A stretch of 7,852 nt of DNA from Gammaproteobacteria bacterium (GCA_026197015.1 JAPHRB010000072.1:1-7852); one strand, 5' to 3'. Counted from the first letter of the stretch, positions 1 through 6,020 are shown. Numbers and translations: made by a program. Notes: generated by a model not told the origin, from the sequence alone.

Positions 1-2
1 GT

Positions 3-182
3 CACTGTAAAAATGCAGCGTTTAATTTAAAACTGCCCATGAAAAAACGTTATGACATGGTGATGGAATGCAAAGAATATATAAGTGCTGAATTAGATAA
101 ATTGAATTATTCTTATAAAATAAAAATTAAACATTTATACCATGATCGTGAAGAGGTCACCTGCATTGTGTTATTAAACTAA
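3..182 (+). CDS. rlmM: RlmM, 23S rRNA 2'-O-ribose methyltransferase (C-terminal fragment, 5' end outside window)
   Basis: The frame is open from the window edge to a TAA at 180-182 and gives 59 residues. The fragment contains FNLKLPMKKRY (residues 8-18 of the fragment) and LYHDREEVT (about 46-54). I recognise these as the conserved C-terminal motifs of RlmM (YgdE), the SAM-dependent cytoplasmic enzyme that 2'-O-methylates C2498 of 23S rRNA. The family is typically about 350-360 residues, so roughly the last sixth is here. The end (..TCIVLLN) is shorter than the tail I recall from Escherichia coli. The THUMP-like and catalytic parts lie outside the window. An internal ATG at 39 lies inside the conserved motif and is not a real start. 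The gene converges on the minus-strand methyltransferase, with a 70-base gap. Confidence 0.85.
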   Translation, partial: HCKNAAFNLKLPMKKRYDMVMECKEYISAELDKLNYSYKIKIKHLYHDREEVTCIVLLN

Positions 183-252
183 TATTACCCTTAATAAACA
201 ATAAGGCTGATAATAGCTATCTGCGATAAGCCACTACAGATTAAATAAAAAA

Positions 253-870
253 TTAAACACCCTGATTAATATAATGAAAGTAGGTAAAACGCTGCTCTTT
301 ATCAGTGGGTGTCACATGAGTTTCACTTCTAGATTCCAGCAAGCTAAAACCTTTACCCAGGGCCGCAGACATCCTGACTTCATCATACTGCACAATGTCT
401 AAACCACTGCACTTTTCCGGGCCGCCAACTGAAAATGCCGCGATAATCAGATGCCCACCGGCTTTAAGTGTGTTTTTTAAAACCTCAACGTATTTTTCTC
501 TGTCTCGTTTATCTGTTAAAAAATGAAACACAGCTCGATCATGCCAGAGTGCAAAAGGTTGTGGGCTATTAAACTGCGTAATATCAGCTTCATACCAGTT
601 TATTTTTTCAGCTTTATCACCCAGTCTGTTTTTTGCACTCAGTAGTGCATTGTTAGAAATATCTAATACTGCGAGATTAATAAATCCTTTTTCCTGCAGT
701 TTATCAATAAGAACAGAGGCTCCACCACCTACATCTAAAATAGCCTCGTCTGCTGTGAGTTTACTCCTGTTGATTAAATCTAACGACAATAAAGGCTCTT
801 TCTGATACCAGCTAACATCATCAAATGATTTGCCTTTATAAACGTTTTCCCAATGTTCTTTATTAGACAT
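253..870 (-). CDS. Class I SAM-dependent methyltransferase
   Basis: This is a 205-residue single-domain Rossmann methyltransferase, probably cytoplasmic. Motif I is ILDVGGGAS (residues 44-52). The acidic end of strand 2 is VLDIS (68-72), followed by WYEADIT (92-98), which should contact the adenine. WHDRAVFHFL (109-118) and KAGGHLIIA (136-144) are motifs II and III. The N-terminal HWENVY...VSWYQ pattern (6-23) and the C-terminal FTYFHY are typical of a widespread bacterial subfamily related to Methyltransf_11/25 and thiopurine-methyltransferase-like proteins. The substrate is unknown; the GGPEKCSGL loop (149-157) probably sits near it. The ATG at 870 has no strong Shine-Dalgarno. The gene lies 123 bases after the STAS-like gene on the same strand, so co-transcription is possible but not shown. 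Fold certain, substrate unassigned. Confidence 0.9.
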   Translation of the reverse strand: MSNKEHWENVYKGKSFDDVSWYQKEPLLSLDLINRSKLTADEAILDVGGGASVLIDKLQEKGFINLAVLDISNNALLSAKNRLGDKAEKINWYEADITQFNSPQPFALWHDRAVFHFLTDKRDREKYVEVLKNTLKAGGHLIIAAFSVGGPEKCSGLDIVQYDEVRMSAALGKGFSLLESRSETHVTPTDKEQRFTYFHYINQGV

Positions 871-968
871 GATTTTTTCAACTTAAAACTTTATACAGGC
901 AATTGAAAATTGTAACATCGCTAAAATTTAGTAACAAGACAAGATAGAATTAAACAGATGATTTATGA

Positions 969-996
969 TAGATAACTGATCAATATCAATTAGCTA
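969..996. repeat. Imperfect inverted repeat over the 3' end of the STAS-like gene
   Basis: A 28-base imperfect palindrome has arms of 14, with 10 of 14 positions complementary (more if G-U pairs are allowed). It overlaps the TAG stop of the minus-strand STAS-like gene. It could be a weak transcript-end hairpin, but no T-run follows on the minus strand, so a terminator role is not supported. Confidence 0.3.
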
Positions 997-1377
997 TGGC
1001 TTATTTTTAGTTATCCAGTCAATTGCCTGTTCACGTGATTGAAACGTTTCAGTCTTGAAAATATAGTTTTTTACATAAGCCTGCCATACACCGGTAAGGC
1101 TAAACTGCAAACTTTCAGATTCAATAACAGCAATTATGATGTTTGGGTTAATTTTTGAGGCTTTTTTATCCAGCTCAGCAATCATTTCAATATCCTTTGC
1201 GGTGACATCATATTCAGTGCATTTTGATTTATCAATTATATGGTACTTTTGTTTTTTTAAATGTTTTTCATGATATATTTTCTGGTGTGACTGTATAATG
1301 TCACGCCCATAAACAATGCCGCTGGCCAATATTTCAATACCCTCTCCATTATCTAAAATATTAACTTCAATACTCAT
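994..1377 (-). CDS. STAS/SEC14 (SpoIIAA-like) domain protein
   Basis: This is a 127-residue soluble protein with no signal peptide or membrane segment. It has the layout of the SpoIIAA-like/STAS family: an N-terminal beta strand pair (residues 2-21), a helix (24-40), the strand YHIIDKSKCTEYDVT (45-59), a helix MIAELDKKASKINPN (65-79), the strand IIIAVI (80-85), then WQAYVKNYIFKTETFQSREQAIDWI (98-122), which resembles the C-terminal strand-helix ending of the family. No phosphorylatable serine can be assigned with confidence, so an anti-anti-sigma role is not implied. Proteins of this type are mostly uncharacterised; lipid or small-ligand binding has been suggested from SEC14 similarity. It starts 44 bases after ylqF ends on the same strand, so the two may be co-transcribed. 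No good Shine-Dalgarno is visible. Confidence 0.7.
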   Translation of the reverse strand: MSIEVNILDNGEGIEILASGIVYGRDIIQSHQKIYHEKHLKKQKYHIIDKSKCTEYDVTAKDIEMIAELDKKASKINPNIIIAVIESESLQFSLTGVWQAYVKNYIFKTETFQSREQAIDWITKNKP

Positions 1378-1421
1378 AACTACTTAATCTTATTTTTATT
1401 TTTATTTTACTTAATTTAAAA

Positions 1422-2288
1422 CTACTGACTTTTTCTCATTTCATCTAACTCAGCATGAATCATTGCTGGTGTTTCCAGACTAATTTCACCGATTAGTTTT
1501 GCTCGAAATTCATTTAATAAAATTTCAGAGGTTTTATGTAAGTTGACTTTACCACCTGCCTGTAAAAAACCTCGTTTTTTGCCAATGGTTTCTAACACGA
1601 CCATTTCATCGGCTGATAACTCAGTTAACTTATATCGCTTACGCAGTAACGCCGGGTAAGCTGTCGCTAAATAAGCCGCCGCAAATAATGCCACATCCTC
1701 ATATTCCATGGCGGTACTTTTTATCGCACCGGTCATTGCTAATCGATAACCACTATTTACATTGTGGATTTTAGGCCACAAAAATCCCGGTGTATCCATT
1801 AACTCAATTCCATTATCCAGAATTATCTTTTGTTGCCGTTTTGTAATAGCCGGCTCGTCACCAACCTTTGCAATAATTCTGCCGGCAAGCGTATTAATGA
1901 CACTGGATTTACCCACATTCGGAATGCCCATAATAAGTACACGCACAGGTTTCACAGCAAGATTTCTATCTGGAAAAAACTGTTTACATAAATTTAAGGT
2001 CTGCTTTATTTTTGCAGGCTGATCCTGGGTTACGGCGAGCGCTTTAATATTTCGCGATTCCTGAAAGTGCTCTATCCACAACTGAGTCACCTTCGCATCA
2101 GCCAGGTCAGACTTGTTCAATAATTTTATACAGGGTTTATCACCCCGCAACTCAGCCACCAGCGGATTTTCTGAACTATAGGGAATGCGCGCATCTAACA
2201 CCTCAATAATAAGATCAATCTTAGGCATGACCTTTTTGATCTCTTTACGAGCTTTGTGCATATGACCTGGAAACCACTGAATTGCCAT
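1422..2288 (-). CDS. ylqF: Ribosome biogenesis GTPase YlqF/RbgA
   Basis: This is a circularly permuted GTPase of the YlqF/YawG family. Numbering from the ATG at 2288 (288 residues), the motifs run in permuted order: G4 NKSD (58-61), G1/P-loop GIPNVGKS (121-128), G2 threonine in EPAITK (about 149), G3 DTPG (165-168). The N-terminus MAIQWFPGHMHKA is a family hallmark. The C-terminal third is helical, as expected for the RNA-binding domain that docks on the 50S subunit. In Bacillus subtilis RbgA promotes late 50S assembly; the proteobacterial role is inferred by homology. The frame can also be read from a GTG at 2300, four codons earlier. I prefer the ATG at 2288 because family proteins begin with MA-x-x-WFPGHM. 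Neither start has a clear Shine-Dalgarno. The gene is divergent from mqo. Confidence 0.93.
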   Translation of the reverse strand: MAIQWFPGHMHKARKEIKKVMPKIDLIIEVLDARIPYSSENPLVAELRGDKPCIKLLNKSDLADAKVTQLWIEHFQESRNIKALAVTQDQPAKIKQTLNLCKQFFPDRNLAVKPVRVLIMGIPNVGKSSVINTLAGRIIAKVGDEPAITKRQQKIILDNGIELMDTPGFLWPKIHNVNSGYRLAMTGAIKSTAMEYEDVALFAAAYLATAYPALLRKRYKLTELSADEMVVLETIGKKRGFLQAGGKVNLHKTSEILLNEFRAKLIGEISLETPAMIHAELDEMRKSQ

Positions 2289-2347
2289 AAAAATGTTCAC
2301 TGTATATTTGAATAAGTGGTATTTTAACCTAAAATGCTCATCTGGAC

Positions 2348-2365
2348 TTCAGTGACTCAACTGAA
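2348..2365. repeat. Perfect 6-bp inverted repeat in the ylqF-mqo divergent intergenic region
   Basis: TTCAGT-N6-ACTGAA is a perfect dyad lying between the two divergent genes, about 60 bases from the ylqF start and 85 from the mqo start. It could be an operator half-site pair or chance. No known regulator site is recognised. Confidence 0.25.
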
Positions 2366-2449
2366 TTCTTTATGTTTAACCCAAAAGGCTAACAAACTAA
2401 GTTAAAATTTCACCTAAATCTTCATACATACCTATTCTCGGGAAATTTA

Positions 2450-3853
2450 ATGTCTAACCAGTACGACCTGTTAATTATTGGCGCCGGTGTTTCCGGTAGC
2501 GCACTACTCTATCTCAGCACTAAATACACTGATATTCAGAATATCGGTGTTATTGAGAAGTATTCGGCGCCGGCAAGGGTCAATTCGTTATCCAGCAATA
2601 ACAGCCAGACCCTGCATTGCGGTGATATAGAAACCAATTACACACTTGAAAAAGCATTAAAAGTAAAACGTGCTGCCAGTATGTTACGTAACTACGCGAC
2701 TGCTCAGGCCGATGCCCATCACATTATATTTAAGTATTCAAAAATGGTTTTAGGCGTTGGCAATAAGGAATGTGAGTTACTGCGAGAGCGTTTTAAGGTT
2801 TTCAGCCCACATTACCCTCACCTGAAACTACTCGATAAAAAGGCCATTGCCCGTATTGAACCTAATGTAGCTATGCATGATGATACGTTTCGCGAAGATG
2901 AAATTATTGCTTTAGGCTCCACCGATGAGTATACCGCTGTAAACTTTGAAGCCTTATCTCGCTCATTTGTACGCCAGGCTGAAATGGAAGCTACAGCACA
3001 CCCTGAGAAGACCATTGATATTCATTACAACGAATATGTTGATCACATCAGAATTCATAAAAACGGTTTTATCGTTGAAACCAACGGTGTTTGTTACCGC
3101 GCAAAATCACTGGTTGTGTGTGCAGGTGGCCATAGCCTTAAGTTAGCTCACGATATGGGTTACGGGCACCACTATTCAGTATTACCTATTGCAGGTAGTT
3201 ATTATTTCACACCCCACGTTCTTAATGGCAAAGTATATACGGTGCAAAATGATGCATTACCATTTGCGGCCATTCATGGTGACCCGGACGTGCTGGTACC
3301 TGGCGCAACACGTTTTGGCCCCACAGCATTGGTTTTACCCATATTAGAAAGGTACAACTTAAAAACCCTGCCTGATTTTTTACAGGTATTTCGTTTTGAT
3401 GGCCGGGTAGCAAAAGTATTATGGGATTTATTAAAAGTTGCCGACATAAGAAATTACATGTTTAAAAATATGCTTTTTGAGATTCCTATAATACGCAAGG
3501 TACTGTTCTTGAAAGATGTAAGAAAAATTATTCCATCTTTAAAATTAGGTGATTTAAAATTTGCGAATAAAGTGGGTGGCATACGCCCTCAACTGATTGA
3601 TAAAGATCACAGCAAATTACTCATGGGTGAAGCCAAGATTGATACAGGCATTGGTGCAATTTTTAATATGACCCCATCACCCGGCGGTACATCCTGCATA
3701 GAAAATGCTGAAATCGATATGCGCACAATTGTTAAGCATCTGGGGGCCACAATTGATGAGGCCGCAATACAAAAAGACTTATTAGGTGATGATGTACAAC
3801 ATGATGCAGATGATTTTTCCGGTGTTGTTATTTCTGGTTATGATGCGAATTAA
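2450..3853 (+). CDS. mqo: Malate:quinone oxidoreductase, Helicobacter/Campylobacter type (FAD-dependent)
   Basis: This is a 467-residue FAD-dependent dehydrogenase that oxidises (S)-malate to oxaloacetate and passes electrons to the quinone pool. It would act as a peripheral protein on the inner face of the cytoplasmic membrane. The dinucleotide-binding motif is IIGAGVSGSA (residues 9-18) and the FAD-ribose acid is in IEKY (35-38). NNSQTLHCGDIETNYT (50-65), LPIAGSYYF (245-253), KVYTVQN..LPFAAIHGDPD (261-280), RFGPTAL (288-294), GGIRPQ (376-381) and FNMTPSPGGTSC (405-416) follow. From memory, this order and wording match the roughly 450-residue Mqo of Helicobacter pylori (HP0086) much better than the roughly 500-residue Escherichia coli-type Mqo. 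About 15-20 residues at the C-terminus (acidic, then GVVISGYDAN) go beyond that homologue. There is no signal peptide. The Shine-Dalgarno is weak (GGGA, about 7 bases before the ATG). The gene is followed by stem-loops and is probably monocistronic. A related FAD oxidoreductase with another substrate is less likely. Confidence 0.88.
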   Translation: MSNQYDLLIIGAGVSGSALLYLSTKYTDIQNIGVIEKYSAPARVNSLSSNNSQTLHCGDIETNYTLEKALKVKRAASMLRNYATAQADAHHIIFKYSKMVLGVGNKECELLRERFKVFSPHYPHLKLLDKKAIARIEPNVAMHDDTFREDEIIALGSTDEYTAVNFEALSRSFVRQAEMEATAHPEKTIDIHYNEYVDHIRIHKNGFIVETNGVCYRAKSLVVCAGGHSLKLAHDMGYGHHYSVLPIAGSYYFTPHVLNGKVYTVQNDALPFAAIHGDPDVLVPGATRFGPTALVLPILERYNLKTLPDFLQVFRFDGRVAKVLWDLLKVADIRNYMFKNMLFEIPIIRKVLFLKDVRKIIPSLKLGDLKFANKVGGIRPQLIDKDHSKLLMGEAKIDTGIGAIFNMTPSPGGTSCIENAEIDMRTIVKHLGATIDEAAIQKDLLGDDVQHDADDFSGVVISGYDAN

Positions 3854-3899
3854 TTTTAATATATAACCACATCAGAGATACAGTGGATTTAAGAATACG

Positions 3900-3920
3900 G
3901 CTCATCGTGAAGCGATGAGC
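3900..3920 (+). terminator. Stem-loop downstream of mqo
   Basis: A perfect 8-bp stem, GCTCATCG/CGATGAGC, encloses the 5-base loop TGAAG, 46 bases after the mqo stop. The RNA hairpin would be strong, but it is followed by an A-rich stretch rather than T. It is therefore a poor textbook intrinsic terminator and may instead protect the mRNA 3' end. Confidence 0.45.
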
Positions 3921-3934
3921 GCAAGAAAATAAAC

Positions 3935-3952
3935 GCCAGGACGTGACCTGGC
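3935..3952 (-). terminator. Stem-loop resembling an intrinsic terminator, best on the minus strand
   Basis: A perfect 6-bp stem, GCCAGG/CCTGGC, has a 6-base loop. Read on the minus strand it is followed by GTTTATTTTC, a usable T-rich tail. On the plus strand the tail is mixed and T-rich only about 15 bases later. It may work in both directions, ending mqo and a minus-strand transcript. The only visible minus-strand candidates are the remnant at 4042-4101 or read-through from the DUF5610 gene. Confidence 0.45.
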
Positions 3953-4041
3953 ACTTCACTCAATTTTACCGAGAATTAAGTTAACTTCAAAACGCAACAA
4001 TGCACCAGATATGAACATATTTCATTAAACAGTGCACGCTT

Positions 4042-4101
4042 TTAACGCATTTTTTCTAATACCCGACTTGCCTCTTTAAAAAATCCTTTTAATTCCTGAA
4101 G
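4042..4101 (-). pseudogene. Possible C-terminal remnant of a lost helical protein
   Basis: Between two in-frame stops lies a 19-codon stretch reading LQELKGFFKEASRVLEKMR followed by TAA (stop at 4042-4044). It looks like the amphipathic end of a helical protein. It has no start codon and is broken by the upstream TAA at 4102-4104. A terminator-like hairpin follows about 90 bases downstream on the same strand. I cannot assign a family, and chance remains possible at this length. Confidence 0.25.
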
Positions 4102-4128
4102 TTAGGCTGTCGAAAAATAATATGAAAC

Positions 4129-4144
4129 TGGCATGCAAACTGCA
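4129..4144 (+). promoter_or_regulatory. Sigma-54 (RpoN) -24/-12 promoter
   Basis: TGGCATGCAAACTGCA matches the RpoN consensus TGGCACG-N4-TTGCA at all but two positions. GG (4130-4131) and GC (4142-4143) are separated by exactly 10 bases, the invariant spacing. Transcription would start near 4155, about 40 bases before the micro-protein ATG at 4196. Sigma-54 promoters need an activator ATPase bound upstream. Two TGCAC half-sites 32 bases apart (4001 and 4033) lie at plausible distances, but calling them NtrC sites would be a guess because the dyads are incomplete. Confidence 0.7.
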
Positions 4145-4195
4145 AATCAGTAATAGAAACCATCAAAATACAACTGTAAATTCTGGGAGATTAAA

Positions 4196-4324
4196 ATGTC
4201 CATAAAACCTTTCTCATGCAGTATTGCAATCAACCATTACCATTTATTTTTAAAATGGTCTTTATCTTTCCTGTCAATTTTGCTGACATCTACATTTGTT
4301 ATGATTTTACAGAGCCCGATGTAA
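4196..4324 (+). CDS. Small single-pass membrane protein (42 aa), unrecognised family
   Basis: The ATG at 4196 is preceded by a good Shine-Dalgarno, GGGAG at 4185-4189, six bases upstream. The frame runs 42 codons to TAA at 4322-4324. The product starts MSIKPFSCSIAINHYHLF, followed by one hydrophobic helix from about residue 21 to 38 (WSLSFLSILLTSTFVMIL) and the tail QSPM. The basic residues and histidines (K4, H14, H16, K20) are on the N-terminal side, which suggests an N-in orientation. It lies directly downstream of the -24/-12 promoter at 4129, so it would be made only with RpoN and a cognate activator. I do not recognise the sequence and assign no function. Promoter, ribosome binding site and open frame in the right order make a real gene likely despite the length. 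Confidence 0.6.
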   Translation: MSIKPFSCSIAINHYHLFLKWSLSFLSILLTSTFVMILQSPM

Positions 4325-4358
4325 TAATCACTTGAATATTGAGTTTGATATAATCACT
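4324..4358. repeat. Short direct repeat after the micro-protein gene
   Basis: The 9-mer ATAATCACT occurs at 4324-4332 and again at 4350-4358, a period of 26 bases, between the convergent ends of the micro-protein and DUF5610 genes. No function is recognised, and it may be chance in AT-rich DNA. Confidence 0.25.
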
Positions 4359-4384
4359 AACAGGGACGTTTACATTTTTTAAAC

Positions 4385-5539
4385 TTAAACACTCTCTATA
4401 ATTTCATTTATAAAATTATGTGCCGGTAGTGAATAATCCTGATTAACCAAATCCATCATATCTGTTAGTAAAGTTTTGACTGTATTTTCTGGTTGCTCTA
4501 AGAAATGATTATTATTTTGCTGCTCTATTAATTTTTCTAACTGTGACAGTAAATCAATAGCCGCTGCCGGGCCGGGTGCTGGCGGCCTCGTAGCAGAGTC
4601 GTTAAACTGCTCTGTTCTTTGATAAGTTTGTGTCACTTCAATATATGTACTTTGTTGAAAATCAAGTGCAAAACTTTTTAATTCTTCACTATCAAATCCT
4701 AACTGCATTGCAGAATTAAATGCAGCCTGTACATCTCCATTAAAAAACTGGCTTGCCAAATCACCCACTTTATTTAACAGCTCATTTATTGCCTGTTGCT
4801 CACCTTCATCAAGCTCACCTTGCACACTAAACTGAAAAGCCGATGAGGAAACACTCGAGAGCTCATAAGATGCAGATGAGCCCTGTTGATTACGCGAATA
4901 ACTTTGACTTGAAGCCGACTCAATAAAAGCTGAATAACTTACCTCAATTTTATCTCCATCCTGTGTAACTATTTCAATTGAGGCTTCTTTGCTTTGTTCA
5001 AAGCGGCTTGTTAATGCAGCGCTTTCAGAAATCAATTCACCAAATCTCTGCTGTTGCAGCGGTTTATCATTAAAATTATTTGCTATATTATCCAGGCCCT
5101 GAAAAATCAATGTTTCTGTTTCTGCGATCTGCGTTTTTATGCTTTCTGTCATCTGGGGCATGTCACTTAATATATTTCTGGCTTCTGCAAAACCCTGACT
5201 AATACCTTCCTTTGCCTGTTGCAACATACTCTGCGCTTCTAACTCACTACCCGCTCTTTGTCTGATGGCTGTTTCGACATAACCAATAACTCGATCAGCG
5301 ACCGCCTGAGGAGAGAAATCACCGGTATTCTGTTGGCTGACTGAGGATAATTCAGGTATTTTTTTTGATATCTGATTTTCTAGTAACTGTGCTGGACTCT
5401 GCTCAGGCTTAAAGCCCGAGTTATAAGCCTTATTAAAATCTGCCTGTTTTAAAGCCTGTGAATTAAAAGCCGCTGAATTAAAAACATTACCCATACTATT
5501 TCCAGGCGCATATCCCTGGTTATTAAATAGAGTGTTCAT
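4385..5539 (-). CDS. DUF5610 domain protein, sigma-28-controlled
   Basis: This is a 384-residue, Gln/Ser/Asn-rich, acidic protein with no signal peptide or membrane segment. The N-terminal 45 residues are low-complexity (repeated F-N-x-A/G). A helical domain at about 48-155, containing VADRVIGYVETAIRQRAG, AKEGISQGFAEARNIL and TETLIFQGLDNI, resembles DUF5610, known from marine Gammaproteobacteria and of unknown function. Next come a short beta-type stretch IEIVTQDGDKIEVSYSAF (188-205), a serine-rich linker (206-232), and a second helical part (233-312) with LNKVGDLASQFFNGDVQAAFNSAMQLGF. A proline/alanine linker (319-327) and a helical tail finish the protein. The ATG at 5539 has a strong Shine-Dalgarno, AAGGA, seven bases upstream. 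A FliA-type promoter at 5632-5658 implies expression with late flagellar and chemotaxis genes. A secreted or flagellum-associated role is only inference. Confidence 0.8.
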   Translation of the reverse strand: MNTLFNNQGYAPGNSMGNVFNSAAFNSQALKQADFNKAYNSGFKPEQSPAQLLENQISKKIPELSSVSQQNTGDFSPQAVADRVIGYVETAIRQRAGSELEAQSMLQQAKEGISQGFAEARNILSDMPQMTESIKTQIAETETLIFQGLDNIANNFNDKPLQQQRFGELISESAALTSRFEQSKEASIEIVTQDGDKIEVSYSAFIESASSQSYSRNQQGSSASYELSSVSSSAFQFSVQGELDEGEQQAINELLNKVGDLASQFFNGDVQAAFNSAMQLGFDSEELKSFALDFQQSTYIEVTQTYQRTEQFNDSATRPPAPGPAAAIDLLSQLEKLIEQQNNNHFLEQPENTVKTLLTDMMDLVNQDYSLPAHNFINEIIESV

Positions 5540-5631
5540 GGTGTTGTCCTTCTGAATTACTTACTGCAGACCAGGCTGCCAGAAAGCTTTCAGGTTTTAC
5601 TAAAAAAATAAATTTCTCTGTGTATTGTTCT

Positions 5632-5658
5632 ATATCGGCAAATTATAAAATTTCTTTA
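5632..5658 (-). promoter_or_regulatory. Sigma-28 (FliA) promoter of the DUF5610 gene
   Basis: On the minus strand, TAAAG (5658-5654) and GCCGATAT (5639-5632) are separated by 14 bases. This is the spacing of the enterobacterial FliA consensus TAAAGTTT-N11-GCCGATAA, with 7 of 8 matches in the -10 element. Transcription should start near 5625, giving a leader of roughly 85 bases before the ATG at 5539. FliA promoters drive late flagellar, chemotaxis and c-di-GMP genes. Confidence 0.75.
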
Positions 5659-5679
5659 ACGCCATCGGTACATTCATGA

Positions 5680-5811
5680 CGAATAGAAAAAATAACCATT
5701 ATTCAAATACTAACCAGCACTGTAGATGCCCATACCATCGCCGGATGGCTTAATGGAGCCAAGAATGAGCGATATCGCCAAGTCTTTGAAACATTAAGAG
5801 AATTTTATTAA
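5680..5811 (+). pseudogene. Open remnant upstream of the AAA+ fragment, unassigned
   Basis: The frame is open from a TGA at 5677-5679 to a TAA at 5809-5811 (43 codons) but has no ATG. It reads ..LTSTVDAHTIAGWLN (about residues 11-25), then GAKNERYRQVFETLREFY. The first half faintly recalls the start of a rhodanese domain (VDAxTLxxWL), but the expected IDVRE that would follow is missing. The second half is not recognised. It overlaps the start of the AAA+ remnant in another frame and the sigma-28 promoter lies just before it. It is probably decayed coding DNA. Confidence 0.3.
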
Positions 5812-6020
5812 CGAGTGACCTTACTATGAAGCTGTAGGCTCCGAAATTAATATATTTCTCGCCAATTACGGGTTACAGGTACCGATACTACTTAAAGACC
5901 CACCGGTTGTGGCAAAACACGTTTTATGGAACATATGGCCTGGCGTTTAAAGAAACCCCTGTTCAGCGTTTCATATCATGATGATTTAACCGCCTCAGAC
6001 CTGGTTGGCGTTTTCTTATA
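5804..6020 (+). pseudogene. CbbQ/NorQ-type MoxR AAA+ ATPase remnant (N-terminal part, frameshifted)
   Basis: Joined over two frames, the sequence reads FINE-stop-PYYEAVGSEINIF (5804-5857) and LANYGLQVPILLKDP (5858-5902). After a missing base in the Walker A motif it continues GCGKTRFMEHMAWRLKKP (5905-5958) and then HDDLTASDLVG (5977-6009). These are the signature of the CbbQ/NirQ/NorQ/GvpN family: EPYYxxVGxE, LLKGPTGCGKTRFxEHMAWRL and HDDLTASDLVG. Intact members are about 260-270 residues and act as hexameric ATPases with a CbbO/NorD partner to activate Rubisco or nitric oxide reductase. Lesions seen are an in-frame TGA at 5816, a -1 shift at about 5903, Gly to Asp before the P-loop, and loss of Walker B, sensor and C-terminal regions. 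The ATG-initiated 86-codon frame at 5926 is only the surviving tail and is unlikely to be functional. CbbQ and NorQ cannot be told apart here. Confidence 0.8.

Larger units (their letters stand above)
3854..4195. other. Gene-poor spacer with stem-loops, a coding remnant and a sigma-54 promoter
   Basis: This stretch of 342 bases after mqo holds two stem-loops (3900-3920, 3935-3952), a 19-codon minus-strand open stretch (4042-4101), two TGCAC half-sites (4001-4005 and 4033-4037) and a -24/-12 promoter (4129-4144). No intact gene was found in it on either strand. Confidence 0.6.

Noticed and set aside
189..206. Hairpin CCTTA-N8-TAAGG between rlmM and the methyltransferase as a terminator
   Set aside because: The stem is only 5 bp with a long loop and no T-run on either strand.
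900..912. AT-rich hairpin CAATT-GAA-AATTG upstream of the methyltransferase
   Set aside because: It is weak, without a T-tract, and likely by chance in AT-rich DNA.
1762..2022. 86-codon open frame on the plus strand inside ylqF
   Set aside because: It lies antisense within a strongly conserved GTPase gene (P-loop and DTPG region). It has no ribosome binding site or recognisable product and is a shadow.
2289..2300. GTG at 2300 as the ylqF start
   Set aside because: It adds only MNIF before the conserved MAIQWFPGHM start and has no better ribosome binding site.
2818..3413. Three 63-66-codon frames on both strands inside mqo
   Set aside because: They overlap the conserved mqo frame and have no family signature. 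They are shadows.
5565..5581. Second sigma-54-like element (TGGCA...TCTGCA on the minus strand) in the DUF5610 leader
   Set aside because: GG and GC are 11 bases apart instead of the invariant 10. It also lies downstream of the better sigma-28 promoter.
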